From Pseudobowmanella zhangzhouensis (lineage in GTDB: Bacteria; Pseudomonadota; Gammaproteobacteria; Enterobacterales; Alteromonadaceae): 64,000 bases of DNA. The stretch is from assembly GCF_042662685.1 (NCBI RefSeq), contig NZ_JBHSYO010000005.1, positions 186,001 to 250,000 on the forward strand. Direction: 5' to 3'. Positions 19,420-27,795 of this stretch are shown here, piece after piece (positions within the stretch are counted from its first letter, which is position 1; each line of letters opens with the position of its first letter). A program made the position numbers and the translations under genes. The notes below the pieces were generated by a model. It made no database searches, had not been told where the DNA came from, and saw only the letters and a list, made by a program, of their open reading frames with translations.

Positions 19420-19845
19420 ATGCAAATTCCAACTCTGCGTCGTTTATTTTCCATTGCTGCCGTTCTGGCGTTGTTTGCCGTCAGCCCGCTGGCTCAGTCC
19501 AAAGACCACGACCAATCTCTGACCATTAATATTGCCGAGGGTTGTGTGTCCGATGTGGTCGCCGCCGATCCTTCAAATTGCGACCCATCCAGTAGCTGTA
19601 AAAAGCAAGATGGCTGTGTCTGTATCAAGCCGGATAAACACATTAGTTGGGCAAGCAGCGATGGAACCAACTTTACCCTGACCGCGAAAAGCGGTAGTGG
19701 CTGGCCGTTCAAAAAGTGCAAAGACAGTAGAGATGGCAGCATGACCTGCAAAGTCGAAAAAGACGCCGCAGATGGCGATTACCTGTATAACATTGAAATC
19801 GAGGGATGTGAGGTATATGACCCTCGCATCATTATTCAACGTTAA
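19420..19845 (+). CDS. Secreted cysteine-rich protein of unknown function
   Basis: A 141-residue protein with a signal peptide (MQIPTLRRLFSIAAVLALF... ending near AQSKD) and a good AAGGAG ribosome site. The mature part has eight cysteines, including a GCVCIK pair, consistent with several disulfides in the periplasm or outside. I do not recognise a family. It is probably co-transcribed with the CadC-like regulator (30 bp gap). Both were inserted together between yqiA and cpdA. Confidence 0.8.
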   Translation: MQIPTLRRLFSIAAVLALFAVSPLAQSKDHDQSLTINIAEGCVSDVVAADPSNCDPSSSCKKQDGCVCIKPDKHISWASSDGTNFTLTAKSGSGWPFKKCKDSRDGSMTCKVEKDAADGDYLYNIEIEGCEVYDPRIIIQR

Positions 19846-19861
19846 TTCATAGAGTTAACTA

Positions 19862-20602
19862 TCAGGCGCGAATCACCCGGCTGCTAATCTGCCCGTCTGG
19901 ATACAGGGTTAACAGGCGGGCACCGGGTGCTTCATTGGCGAGCCCAAATTCCGCGGTATGCGCCCATTGCCAGCAGGTCGATGGACAGCTCATGACCACT
20001 ACATCGGCCAATTGCATTTCCCGCGCGGTATGAACATGCCCACAGATAGCCGCACGAATCTGCGGATAACCCGTCAGTATCGCCTGCACTTCAGTGAGAT
20101 TTTCCAAACCAATCTCATCCATCCAACTGTGCATATTCATTGGTGGGTGATGCATCGCCAGCAGATGAAATGCCTGTTCAGCCCCAGCCAGGCGTTGGGT
20201 CAAGCTATTAATCTGCAGTGCACCTAATGCACCTGCCACTTGCTCGGTTTGCGTATCCAGACAATGGATATGCCAATTCCCCAGTTGCAATGGAGTTTCC
20301 CAGCAATTTTCCGCTGGATAGACTGCACGCATCTGCTGTTGTTCATCATGATTACCCGGCAATACCCGATACGTGACAGCGGGAAAGAATGTGTCCAACA
20401 GGCGCAGAAGATGCTGATAGCTCTGGTGACTGTAATCATTGGAAATATCACCACTGATCACAATGGCATCAGGCTTCACGTCGCGCAGAGTGTCGAACAC
20501 CGCACACAGCGATTGAAAGGGATTAATGTCCTGGTAGCCAATAGTGTTGGTATCAGCATGAAGATGACAGTCAGACAGCTGCAGTAAGGTAAATGTGGAC
20601 AT
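19862..20602 (-). CDS. cpdA: 3',5'-cyclic-AMP phosphodiesterase
   Basis: Calcineurin-like metallophosphoesterase that hydrolyses cAMP, 246 residues. Metal ligands are visible in order: SDCHLH (Asp11, His13), GDISND, GNHDE and a late GHVHTA motif. The family in E. coli tunes cAMP-CRP signalling. It overlaps the yqiB stop by 1 bp and is the last gene of nudF-yqiB-cpdA, as in E. coli. The downstream partner yqiA is separated by the inserted regulator gene pair. Confidence 0.93.
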   Translation of the reverse strand: MSTFTLLQLSDCHLHADTNTIGYQDINPFQSLCAVFDTLRDVKPDAIVISGDISNDYSHQSYQHLLRLLDTFFPAVTYRVLPGNHDEQQQMRAVYPAENCWETPLQLGNWHIHCLDTQTEQVAGALGALQINSLTQRLAGAEQAFHLLAMHHPPMNMHSWMDEIGLENLTEVQAILTGYPQIRAAICGHVHTAREMQLADVVVMSCPSTCWQWAHTAEFGLANEAPGARLLTLYPDGQISSRVIRA

Positions 20603-21063
20603 TAATGGTCGGTAGCAGAAGAACTGGCGCTATGTTGCTGACAGAAGTGCAGCCACTCTGTCAGAAACAGATTCACCATCTCTTTTTCATTGCGTGCCAG
20701 CATGCGTTTATTCGGATAGCTGTAACTTGGCTTAATCGCACTGATATGCTGGCTTTGTAATACTTCCGCCATGCGCACATCGTGATACATACGCACCTGC
20801 ATGCTTGGTTGCAAGTAAGAGGGCAAACCTTTGTGCTGCTGACTGATCAGTAACGTAGTGGTAAAACGCGCGACGTCCAGAATCTGAATGTGGTAAGCCA
20901 AACGCTTGCCATCATCGAAATAAAACTCCAATGCATCTTCGTCCACCTCAGGCAACAGTGCCAGCAAATGGGCATAGTTCACGTCACAGGTTGCCTGCAA
21001 ACGTTTAAGGTTGGGTACGTATTTACGCTGAAAAGCACTCAAATCAATCACACCAGTTAGCAA
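20602..21063 (-). CDS. yqiB: DUF1249 family protein YqiB
   Basis: A 153-residue cytoplasmic protein of the DUF1249 family. It is recognised from the motif around YAHLLALLP near residues 30-37, from the KRLAYHIQILDVARFTTT segment, and from its position between nudF and cpdA. Function is unknown. It overlaps the nudF 3' end by 20 bp and the cpdA start by 1 bp, so the three are translationally coupled. Confidence 0.9.
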   Translation of the reverse strand: MLTGVIDLSAFQRKYVPNLKRLQATCDVNYAHLLALLPEVDEDALEFYFDDGKRLAYHIQILDVARFTTTLLISQQHKGLPSYLQPSMQVRMYHDVRMAEVLQSQHISAIKPSYSYPNKRMLARNEKEMVNLFLTEWLHFCQQHSASSSATDH

Positions 21064-21676
21064 TAATTTGTTGTTGGTTTAACGCCAGCCATTGCAACGC
21101 GATGACGGTTGAGGCGTTATCAATCCGGCCACTTTCCAGCCATTCAAAGGCGGTATCAAGCGGCACGCGATGTACCAGTATATCTTCATTTTCTTCATCC
21201 AGCCCGTGAACCCCGCCTGCATGACTGAGATCGGCTTCACCGATATAAATATGTAAGCGCTCGGTTGTGCCCCCTGGGCTGGATAAATAACTCAGCGCCT
21301 TATGTAAACGACCGATGCTAAGCCCCGCTTCTTCCATGGCTTCGCGTCGACACACGTCTTCTGCCTGTTCACCCGGTTCGATCATGCCAGCGATACATTC
21401 CAGCAGCCAGGGGCCATGCTGACTACTGGTACCACCGATACGTAATTGCTCAATTAACACCACCTCGCGGCGCTTGACGTCCAGTGCCAGTACTGCGACC
21501 GCATCACTGCGCTGATAGATTTCGCGTTTGACCTCACCACTCCAGCCACCGTCGTGCAGACGATGACGAAAGGTCAGTTTATCCAGCCTGAAAAAGCCCT
21601 GATACACCCGTTCAGTACTTAACAGTTCGATATCCTGCTGATTAAATTGTTGAACCGGGTAAACCTTTTTTGTCAC
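21044..21676 (-). CDS. nudF: ADP-ribose diphosphatase NudF
   Basis: Nudix hydrolase that splits ADP-ribose to AMP and ribose 5-phosphate, 210 residues (E. coli 209). The intact Nudix box runs from about residue 97 to 119 (GMIEPGEQAEDVCRREAMEEAG), with all three helix glutamates, in contrast to the degenerate Nudix lipoprotein at 3.2 kb. The start is a GTG preceded by AGGA at 7 nt. It heads the nudF-yqiB-cpdA operon and is divergent from tolC, as in E. coli. The 271-bp gap to tolC holds both promoters. Confidence 0.94.
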   Translation of the reverse strand: MTKKVYPVQQFNQQDIELLSTERVYQGFFRLDKLTFRHRLHDGGWSGEVKREIYQRSDAVAVLALDVKRREVVLIEQLRIGGTSSQHGPWLLECIAGMIEPGEQAEDVCRREAMEEAGLSIGRLHKALSYLSSPGGTTERLHIYIGEADLSHAGGVHGLDEENEDILVHRVPLDTAFEWLESGRIDNASTVIALQWLALNQQQIIANWCD

Positions 21677-21947
21677 GTTCGCGTCCTACATAGGGATGAA
21701 ATGCCTGTTAGCGGCATAGCTAAGTGGCGAATTATACGCAGCCATCAAGAAAAAGGTTGTTTTTATATTGTTTTGCCGCACATTAGGGCTAATCACATTC
21801 TGTTACACTTGGAAAACCGCTGTTACGTCTTATTAGTGTTTATTAGCGCTTGATTTTCATAGTATTTATCATGTGAAAATAGCGTGATATCACTGGCAAG
21901 CAGTGCACTAGCAATCGCTGCAAGAACAACTAGAAATAGGATCAAAC

Positions 21948-23234
21948 ATGAAAAAATCGATTATCTCATTGCTGATTGGCTTTAGCGTGGCCTCTCAGGC
22001 ATTGGCAGATGATTTGTATCAGGTCTATCAGCAGGCTCTGCAAAATGACCCGGCAACTCTAAAAGCAAAAGCCAGCAAAGATGCAGCTTACGCAGCTATT
22101 GGCACCAGCCGCGCAGCATTGCTGCCGCAACTGGATTTAACTCTGAACGCGACAAAATACGCCATGGACGCCAGCGGCAGTGACAACTATGCCCGTCTGG
22201 GGTTAAGCCAATCGATTTATAATGCCAGCTACTGGGACCGACTGGATCGTGCCGAATTGGTCGCCACTCAAGCCGACAGCAGCTACGGACTGGCGATGCA
22301 AGATTTGATCGTGCGTACGGTCAGCACCTACTTCAGTGTGTTACAGGCGAAAGACGACCTGGAATTTGCCCAGGCAGAGAAGCGCGCCATCGAACGTCAG
22401 CTGGAGCAAACCCAGCAGCGTTTCGCGGTCGGTTTAACCGCCAAGACTGACGTGCATGAAGCGCAAGCCCTGTACGATAATGCCGTTGCATCTGAAATCA
22501 GCGCGCAAAATGCGGTGGAAATTCGTTTAGAAGCTTTGCGTGAAATTACCGGTAACTATCATCCGGCGGTTGAAGTTCTGGATACTAACCGCTTCAGTGC
22601 AGGCGCATTAACACCAGGCATGGTGGATGAATGGTTGAAAATGGCTGATGAGAAAAATCTGCAATTATTGACCTCAAAAATCGCCGTTGATATTGCCAAG
22701 CAGGATATTGAACTGGCCCGTGATGGTCACTTACCAACGGTTGGCTTAAGTGCCGGTGTGACTAACTCGAAAGCCAGCATCCCAGGTGAAGACCGTTCCA
22801 ATACCGCGTCTATCGGCCTGACGGTTAGCATTCCGCTGTACTCAGGTGGTGGCACCAGCGCCCAGGTAGAAACGGCACAAAATAACTTTGTTGTCAGCAG
22901 TGAAGAGCGTGAACGTATTCATCGTTCTGTTATCCGCAACGTACGTAGTAACTTTTACGATGTAACCGCTGCAGTATCTCGTATCAAGGCCCTGCAACAG
23001 GCGGTGGTGTCAGCCGAGAGCGCACTGAACGCAACAGAAGCCGGTTTTGACGTAGGTACCCGTACCATCGTTGATGTACTGAACAGCACCCGTAACCTGT
23101 ACGATGCAAAACGTAATCTGGCGCGTGCCCGTTACGGTTACATTACCAGCGTGCTGAGCCTGAAACTGGCTGCTGGCACGTTGAGTGAAAGCGATGTGAT
23201 GGACATTAACCAAGGCCTGACCAAAGCGGGTTAA
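21948..23234 (+). CDS. tolC: Outer-membrane efflux channel TolC
   Basis: Trimeric outer-membrane channel used by RND, ABC and type I exporters, 428 residues. It has a signal peptide (MKKSIISLLIGFSVASQALA), then two structural repeats with alternating coiled-coil and beta segments. The first repeat begins LYQVYQQALQNDP and the second contains IPLYSGGGTSAQV. AGGA is 6 nt before the ATG. It is shorter than E. coli TolC (493) because the C-terminal tail is missing, as in many marine homologues. It could be the outer-membrane partner for both RND pumps in this window. Confidence 0.95.
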   Translation: MKKSIISLLIGFSVASQALADDLYQVYQQALQNDPATLKAKASKDAAYAAIGTSRAALLPQLDLTLNATKYAMDASGSDNYARLGLSQSIYNASYWDRLDRAELVATQADSSYGLAMQDLIVRTVSTYFSVLQAKDDLEFAQAEKRAIERQLEQTQQRFAVGLTAKTDVHEAQALYDNAVASEISAQNAVEIRLEALREITGNYHPAVEVLDTNRFSAGALTPGMVDEWLKMADEKNLQLLTSKIAVDIAKQDIELARDGHLPTVGLSAGVTNSKASIPGEDRSNTASIGLTVSIPLYSGGGTSAQVETAQNNFVVSSEERERIHRSVIRNVRSNFYDVTAAVSRIKALQQAVVSAESALNATEAGFDVGTRTIVDVLNSTRNLYDAKRNLARARYGYITSVLSLKLAAGTLSESDVMDINQGLTKAG

Positions 23235-23248
23235 GCCTCTTTCGCTAC

Positions 23249-23278
23249 AAAAAAGCCGCTCAATTGAGCGGCTTTTTT
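23249..23278. terminator. Rho-independent terminator after tolC
   Basis: Perfect 30-bp palindrome: AAAAAAGCCGCTCAA paired with its complement TTGAGCGGCTTTTTT. It ends tolC and also the convergent hypothetical gene. Confidence 0.95.
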
Positions 23279-23296
23279 ATATGTATTGCAGCACGA

Positions 23297-23626
23297 TTAC
23301 AGCATGCTTTCCTGGTGTACAGTGATAAAGGCGTCTGTCCCTACCTTGCTGTAGTCAATTTTATATTCTTTACCGTTGATGGTCTGAATAAACAGCAGAA
23401 TCTTTTCTTCACCAAAAATATCTGAGCTGGATAAATCGACCAGTTCACTGTCCATCATGCGTGCATCGCGCTTGTTGGCAGGTACTTCGCCAGTAAATTC
23501 CTTAATCCCACGGTGGTTAACCATCAACACAGGTTCAACATCACCATTAATAATGATCAGATCGTATTTTTTTTGTTTGTGGATAATGGTGTTTCTGCCA
23601 CTGAGCAGAAATGGTTTGTCCGACAT
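23297..23626 (-). CDS. Hypothetical cytoplasmic protein
   Basis: A 109-residue protein from the ATG at 23626, which has GGAG 6 nt upstream; an earlier in-frame ATG at 23638 is less likely. It has no signal peptide or membrane segment. The sequence is rich in beta-type strands (YDLIIINGDVEPVL, KILLFIQTINGKEYKIDYSKV). I do not recognise the family. It is monocistronic, convergent with tolC and divergent from ycbL. Confidence 0.75.
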   Translation of the reverse strand: MSDKPFLLSGRNTIIHKQKKYDLIIINGDVEPVLMVNHRGIKEFTGEVPANKRDARMMDSELVDLSSSDIFGEEKILLFIQTINGKEYKIDYSKVGTDAFITVHQESML

Positions 23627-23771
23627 GGTGCGCTCCAAGCAACTGGAAAATTATAGTTGTAGTTTTTCAACAAGATACCAGAGTTTTTATAATTAGCCAA
23701 TTTCGCCAAGCGCACTGTTTATCAGGGATTGAGGTGATACACTGGACAAAAATCAAAACAAACTGCGCAAT

Positions 23772-24416
23772 ATGAAGATTCAAGTCATTCCTGTTACCCC
23801 ATTTGCCCAAAACTGCTCATTTATTTGGGATGAAAAAAGTGCCACTGGTGCATTGGTGGATCCCGGTGGCGATCTGGATAAGATCCGCGCCGCGGTTGAT
23901 GCAAAAGGCGTCAACATCACGCAAATTATTCTCACCCACGGCCATCTGGATCACGTCGGTGCAACAGTCGCTGCGGCAGAATTTTATCAATGCCCGATTA
24001 TCGGCCCACACAAAGATGATGAATTCTGGCTACAGATGCTGCCGCAACAGAGCCAGATGTTTGGCTTTCCGCCCGCTCACGCCTTTACGCCGCAGCACTA
24101 TTTAGAGGAGGGTGACAACATTCAATTGGGCGAGATTACGCTGCAAGTTATTCATTGCCCCGGCCACACGCCTGGCCATGTCGTGCTGTTTGACCCGGCC
24201 AGCAAACAATTGATTGTCGGTGATGTTTTATTTGCCGGCTCCATAGGTCGTACTGATTTTCCGCGCGGCAACAGCGAACAACTGATCAGTTCAATTCGCA
24301 ACAAGCTATTTACCCTTGGCGATGACGTCGTGGTGTATCCCGGCCACGGCCCAACCACCACCATAGGTGCAGAAAAACACAGTAATCCGTTCGTCGCCGA
24401 TCACCGCTTTGGCTGA
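23772..24416 (+). CDS. ycbL: Metallo-beta-lactamase-fold hydrolase, YcbL (glyoxalase II-like)
   Basis: A 214-residue cytoplasmic hydrolase. It has the dinuclear metal motif THGHLDH (residues about 55-61), CPGHTPGH, a bridging Asp in VGDVLFAGSIGRTDFPRG, and a final YPGHGP. Start (VIPVTPFAQNCS) and length match Salmonella/E. coli YcbL (215), a type II glyoxalase-like enzyme. It is separated by 73 bp from the DUF945 gene on the same strand. Confidence 0.9.
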   Translation: MKIQVIPVTPFAQNCSFIWDEKSATGALVDPGGDLDKIRAAVDAKGVNITQIILTHGHLDHVGATVAAAEFYQCPIIGPHKDDEFWLQMLPQQSQMFGFPPAHAFTPQHYLEEGDNIQLGEITLQVIHCPGHTPGHVVLFDPASKQLIVGDVLFAGSIGRTDFPRGNSEQLISSIRNKLFTLGDDVVVYPGHGPTTTIGAEKHSNPFVADHRFG

Positions 24417-24489
24417 ACAATAAGCGGTGACTTTCAGCCGCTGGCCTGCAACAATGTCGGCGCTTTTAACCCGTAGTAACAGGATTTTT

Positions 24490-25881
24490 ATGAAAAAAGG
24501 ACTTATCGCTGGCGCCGCACTTACGGCCGCAGCGTTATTGATCACCCCGCGTTTCGTTGGTCAATCCATCGAGCAAGACATCAACCAGCTGATTGACAAT
24601 ATCAACAAAGCCCCGGGTTACCAGGCCGAATCATTGCGTCATAACCGCCTGTGGTTTAGCTCACAAGGTGCCATACGTATCACCCTCGGCGGTCAGATGT
24701 TTGCAAATATGCCAGGCCATGAGCCGGTGAGTTTCGATGTTGAATATGCCGCAGAACACGGACCGCTGCTATTCAATGCACAAGGTCCGCTGGCCTGGGC
24801 ATCATTCTGGGCCAGTGTGGATGGCGACCAACTGCCAGAGGAAGTGCAACTTGCCGAAGGCGAACCCTTTTATCTCACTGAGGGTAATATCTCGCTGGGT
24901 GGCACCATCAATATGCATGACGTAATCCCGCGTTTCAGCGTCGAAGCAGAAGACGTGGTTATCGAATTCGGTGGTTTCGAAGGCCGCGGCGCATTGGGTA
25001 AAACCCTCAACTACCAGGGTGGCACTGGCTTAATCAGTGTCAGTAGCGAACAAGGAATCTTTTCGCTGGATAAAATCACCGTCAACCTGGATGTGGAAAA
25101 TAACTGGCAAAACGGGCTCACGCTGAGCTTTGCAGAGGGCTCGCAACAAGTGGCCCTGCATAACATTCGGTTTAGCAGCGAAGTTCACGGCCAACAGGTC
25201 AGCATCGAGTCACTGACCCTGAATACGCTAAGCGAAAAAGTCAGCGACGAGCTTAATCGGGTCGCGTTTACCTATGCGCTGAATAATGTGCAGGCCAATG
25301 AATTCAGCATGAACAAGGCCATCTTTACTATGAGCCTGGGTAACCTGCATAACGATGTGTTAGACGGTTACGCGCGCCTGCTTGAAGACATACAGAATAT
25401 GGCTGATCCGGATGATTTGCCCAAACCGGCGCAGGATTATCTGAATGACATCCTTGGCGCTTTGGTGAAACATCAACCCAGCCTAAACATCGACGAACTG
25501 TCGTTTGTGTTACCAGCAGGTGAGTTTAACGGTCACCTGAATGCCGAGCTTGTTGGAGTCGATGTGCTGCCTGATCCTTTGAATGATCAGGCGTTTTGGC
25601 TGCAGCACGTCAGTGCCAATGGCAAGGTCAGCGCGGATATTGCGCTGGTAAACTATTTAGGTGGCGTGGCGATGCGACAGCAACTGGCGGATAACCCACA
25701 GTTTGCCGACATGAATGAGGATCAGCAGCAAGCAGTGATTCAACAGCAAGTTGATGGTGGCATTCAGATGCTGGTAGCTCAGGGAATGCTGGAGCAAACA
25801 GACGAGAAGCTGATCAGTAACCTGACAATTAAGGACAGCATCCTGACGATCAATCAACAGCAGATTCCGCTTGGTCTGTAG
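24490..25881 (+). CDS. DUF945 family (YdgA-like) protein
   Basis: A 463-residue protein. The ATG at 24490 starts a signal or anchor segment (MKKGLIAGAALTAAALLITPRFVGQ) and is preceded by AGGA; the frame is open upstream, but that part is not conserved in style. The rest is a repeated beta-rich pattern of AsmA/YdgA-like long chains. The C-terminus has helices with Asn/Asp-Gln runs (QFADMNEDQQQAVIQQQVDGG) as in YdgA. DUF945 proteins are periplasmic, inner-membrane anchored and of unclear function. A terminator follows directly. Confidence 0.8.
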   Translation: MKKGLIAGAALTAAALLITPRFVGQSIEQDINQLIDNINKAPGYQAESLRHNRLWFSSQGAIRITLGGQMFANMPGHEPVSFDVEYAAEHGPLLFNAQGPLAWASFWASVDGDQLPEEVQLAEGEPFYLTEGNISLGGTINMHDVIPRFSVEAEDVVIEFGGFEGRGALGKTLNYQGGTGLISVSSEQGIFSLDKITVNLDVENNWQNGLTLSFAEGSQQVALHNIRFSSEVHGQQVSIESLTLNTLSEKVSDELNRVAFTYALNNVQANEFSMNKAIFTMSLGNLHNDVLDGYARLLEDIQNMADPDDLPKPAQDYLNDILGALVKHQPSLNIDELSFVLPAGEFNGHLNAELVGVDVLPDPLNDQAFWLQHVSANGKVSADIALVNYLGGVAMRQQLADNPQFADMNEDQQQAVIQQQVDGGIQMLVAQGMLEQTDEKLISNLTIKDSILTINQQQIPLGL

Positions 25882-25904
25882 CGAGTATTGTTAGTACATT
25901 AGAG

Positions 25905-25932
25905 AAAAGCCAGTCACCAGTCTGGCTTTTTT
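25905..25932. terminator. Bidirectional terminator
   Basis: AAAAGCCAG and CTGGCTTTT arms with an 8-nt loop and a TTTTTT run. It lies between the convergent DUF945 and VOC genes; the T-run touches the VOC stop codon. Confidence 0.85.
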
Positions 25933-26317
25933 ATTTGGGCTGCAGCAAATCCCAGCGATTGCCAAAAATATCTTCAAACACCACCACGGTGGCATAAGGC
26001 TCTTCCCGTGGCGTTTCCAAAAAGCTTACACCGCGCTGTTGATAGCGCTGATAATCTGCCCAGAAATCATCAGTTTGCAGAAATAACCAGACACGGCCAC
26101 CGCCCTGCCCGCCAATTGTTTGGCGTTGCCTGTCGTTACTAGCTTTAGCCAGCACAAAAGCACAGCCCGCGCCGCCGGGTGCGACTTTCACCCAACGCTT
26201 GCCCGCGCCCATGGCGATGTCTTCCAGCAGAGTAAAACCTAATACGCTGGTGTAGTACTCAATTGCGCGATCATAATCGTCCACGAGCAAACTGATGGCG
26301 GCGAGGGATTGGGTCAT
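25931..26317 (-). CDS. VOC (glyoxalase/bleomycin resistance) family protein
   Basis: A 128-residue vicinal-oxygen-chelate protein made of two beta-alpha-beta-beta-beta modules. Visible marks are the VDDYDRAIEYYTSVLGF opening and the closing VVVFEDIFGNRWDLLQP strand with Glu as probable metal ligand. The family covers lyases, dioxygenases and resistance proteins; nothing here fixes the substrate. It is alone on the reverse strand, 26 bp downstream of the M20 peptidase gene, and may belong to that transcript. Confidence 0.85.
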   Translation of the reverse strand: MTQSLAAISLLVDDYDRAIEYYTSVLGFTLLEDIAMGAGKRWVKVAPGGAGCAFVLAKASNDRQRQTIGGQGGGRVWLFLQTDDFWADYQRYQQRGVSFLETPREEPYATVVVFEDIFGNRWDLLQPK

Positions 26318-26343
26318 AGTGGATTCTCAATTAATTCAGAGGG

Positions 26344-27795
26344 TTACATCGCACTTAGGTGCATCAGGCGATAATAAAAATTAATCATGCCAACGTAGTC
26401 ACTGATGCGAATGCGTTCATTCACATTGTGCATCGTGCCTAGCTCTTCATTATTCAGTGGCACAAACATAAAGCGATACTGACTATCACTCACGTCATAG
26501 TAATTGGCCAGATCCGTACCGGCGTACATCAGATACGGCGCCACCACTAACGGCTCCTGCTGCTGCCAGCTTTGCTGAATGGCCTGGCGGATAAGGCCAT
26601 AAGCTTCATTGTCCGCACTCCCCATCGGCGATGGCGGATTGTAATCGAGTATCTCGATCGAGACATCCTCGCCGGCCACCTGTTTAACGTGCGCGATGAC
26701 CGACTCATCGGTATCGCCCGGTAACAAGCGGAAATTAAAAATCGCCGATGCCTGACGGGGGATCACATTTTCTTTGAACCCGGCATCCAAAATGGTGGGC
26801 ACCATCGTAGTGCGGGTCATGGCATTGGCCGATTTCAAACCACTGATAACCGGCTTTAAAATATTGCCAAACAGCCACAAATTGGAAAACAACACCCGCT
26901 CTGGAAAACCCATAGACTCCGATGCCGTCGAAAAGGTCATATCCAGATAATCCAGCCGCTGCACAAATGGTTCATCGTGCAACGCCTGTAGCACCTCAGT
27001 GAGGCGGCTGATGGCAGTGTCACTAGCAGGCGAAGAGGAATGGCCGCCATCTGCCTGAGTGGTCAAGCGCAGATTCAAATAGCCTTTTTCCGCAATGCCC
27101 AGCATCGCCACCGGTTGGATCAAACCAGGCAGCATACCGGGTTTGGCAATAATGCCGCCCTCGTCGAGAATAAAACGCGGACGGATTTGTTGCGTTTGCA
27201 TCAATTCGGCAATCGCCGCGGCACCGTTGGCGCCACCTACTTCCTCATCATGCCCGAAGCCAAAATACAAGGTACGCTTTGGCTGTAAGCCCTGCGCCAG
27301 CATGAGTTCTGCCGCTTCCAGAATCGCCATCAGGGAGGATTTGTCATCCAGCGTGCCGCGCCCCCAAATCATCTCGCCATCGTTATGGCCAGCAAATGGC
27401 GGATGTTGCCAGTTGGCCAAATCTCCCACTGGCACCACATCCTGGTGCGCAATCAACATATCTGGTTGTAACGTCAAATCACTGCCTGGCCAGCGCAGCA
27501 ACAAGCTGTGTTGGTTCACTACCTGCACATCCAGCGTGCTAAATACGCGAGGAAAACTGCTGCGTAAAAATGCCTGAAAATCAGCAAATGGCTGATACGC
27601 CTGGTCTGCTTTACCCGTCGACACAGTAGGTATGCGAATGGCTTGCTGTAAACGCTCACTCACCGCGGCTACCTCAATTTGCTCGGCAGGCACAGCACTG
27701 GCGATTTCCTGGCCGGGCAATCCATACGCGCGATAAAAGCTCACCCCGATAGTGGTGGCTACGGTCATTCCTAGTGACAACCAGATCAGTCGCAT
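26344..27795 (-). CDS. M20 family metallopeptidase, membrane-anchored or exported
   Basis: A 483-residue di-zinc carboxypeptidase-type enzyme. The first 20 residues are hydrophobic (LIWLSLGMTVATTIGVSFYRAY), so it acts in the periplasm. Metal ligands are in AHQDVVPV (His, Asp) and GRGTLDDKSS (the bridging Asp), with the catalytic Glu-Glu in FGHDEEVGG; a dimerisation domain is inserted as usual. It overlaps the stop of the MbnH-like gene by 1 bp, and so is the third gene of the MbnP-MbnH transcript. A role in peptide trimming or turnover is possible; any link to the metal pair is only by context. Confidence 0.9.
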   Translation of the reverse strand: MRLIWLSLGMTVATTIGVSFYRAYGLPGQEIASAVPAEQIEVAAVSERLQQAIRIPTVSTGKADQAYQPFADFQAFLRSSFPRVFSTLDVQVVNQHSLLLRWPGSDLTLQPDMLIAHQDVVPVGDLANWQHPPFAGHNDGEMIWGRGTLDDKSSLMAILEAAELMLAQGLQPKRTLYFGFGHDEEVGGANGAAAIAELMQTQQIRPRFILDEGGIIAKPGMLPGLIQPVAMLGIAEKGYLNLRLTTQADGGHSSSPASDTAISRLTEVLQALHDEPFVQRLDYLDMTFSTASESMGFPERVLFSNLWLFGNILKPVISGLKSANAMTRTTMVPTILDAGFKENVIPRQASAIFNFRLLPGDTDESVIAHVKQVAGEDVSIEILDYNPPSPMGSADNEAYGLIRQAIQQSWQQQEPLVVAPYLMYAGTDLANYYDVSDSQYRFMFVPLNNEELGTMHNVNERIRISDYVGMINFYYRLMHLSAM

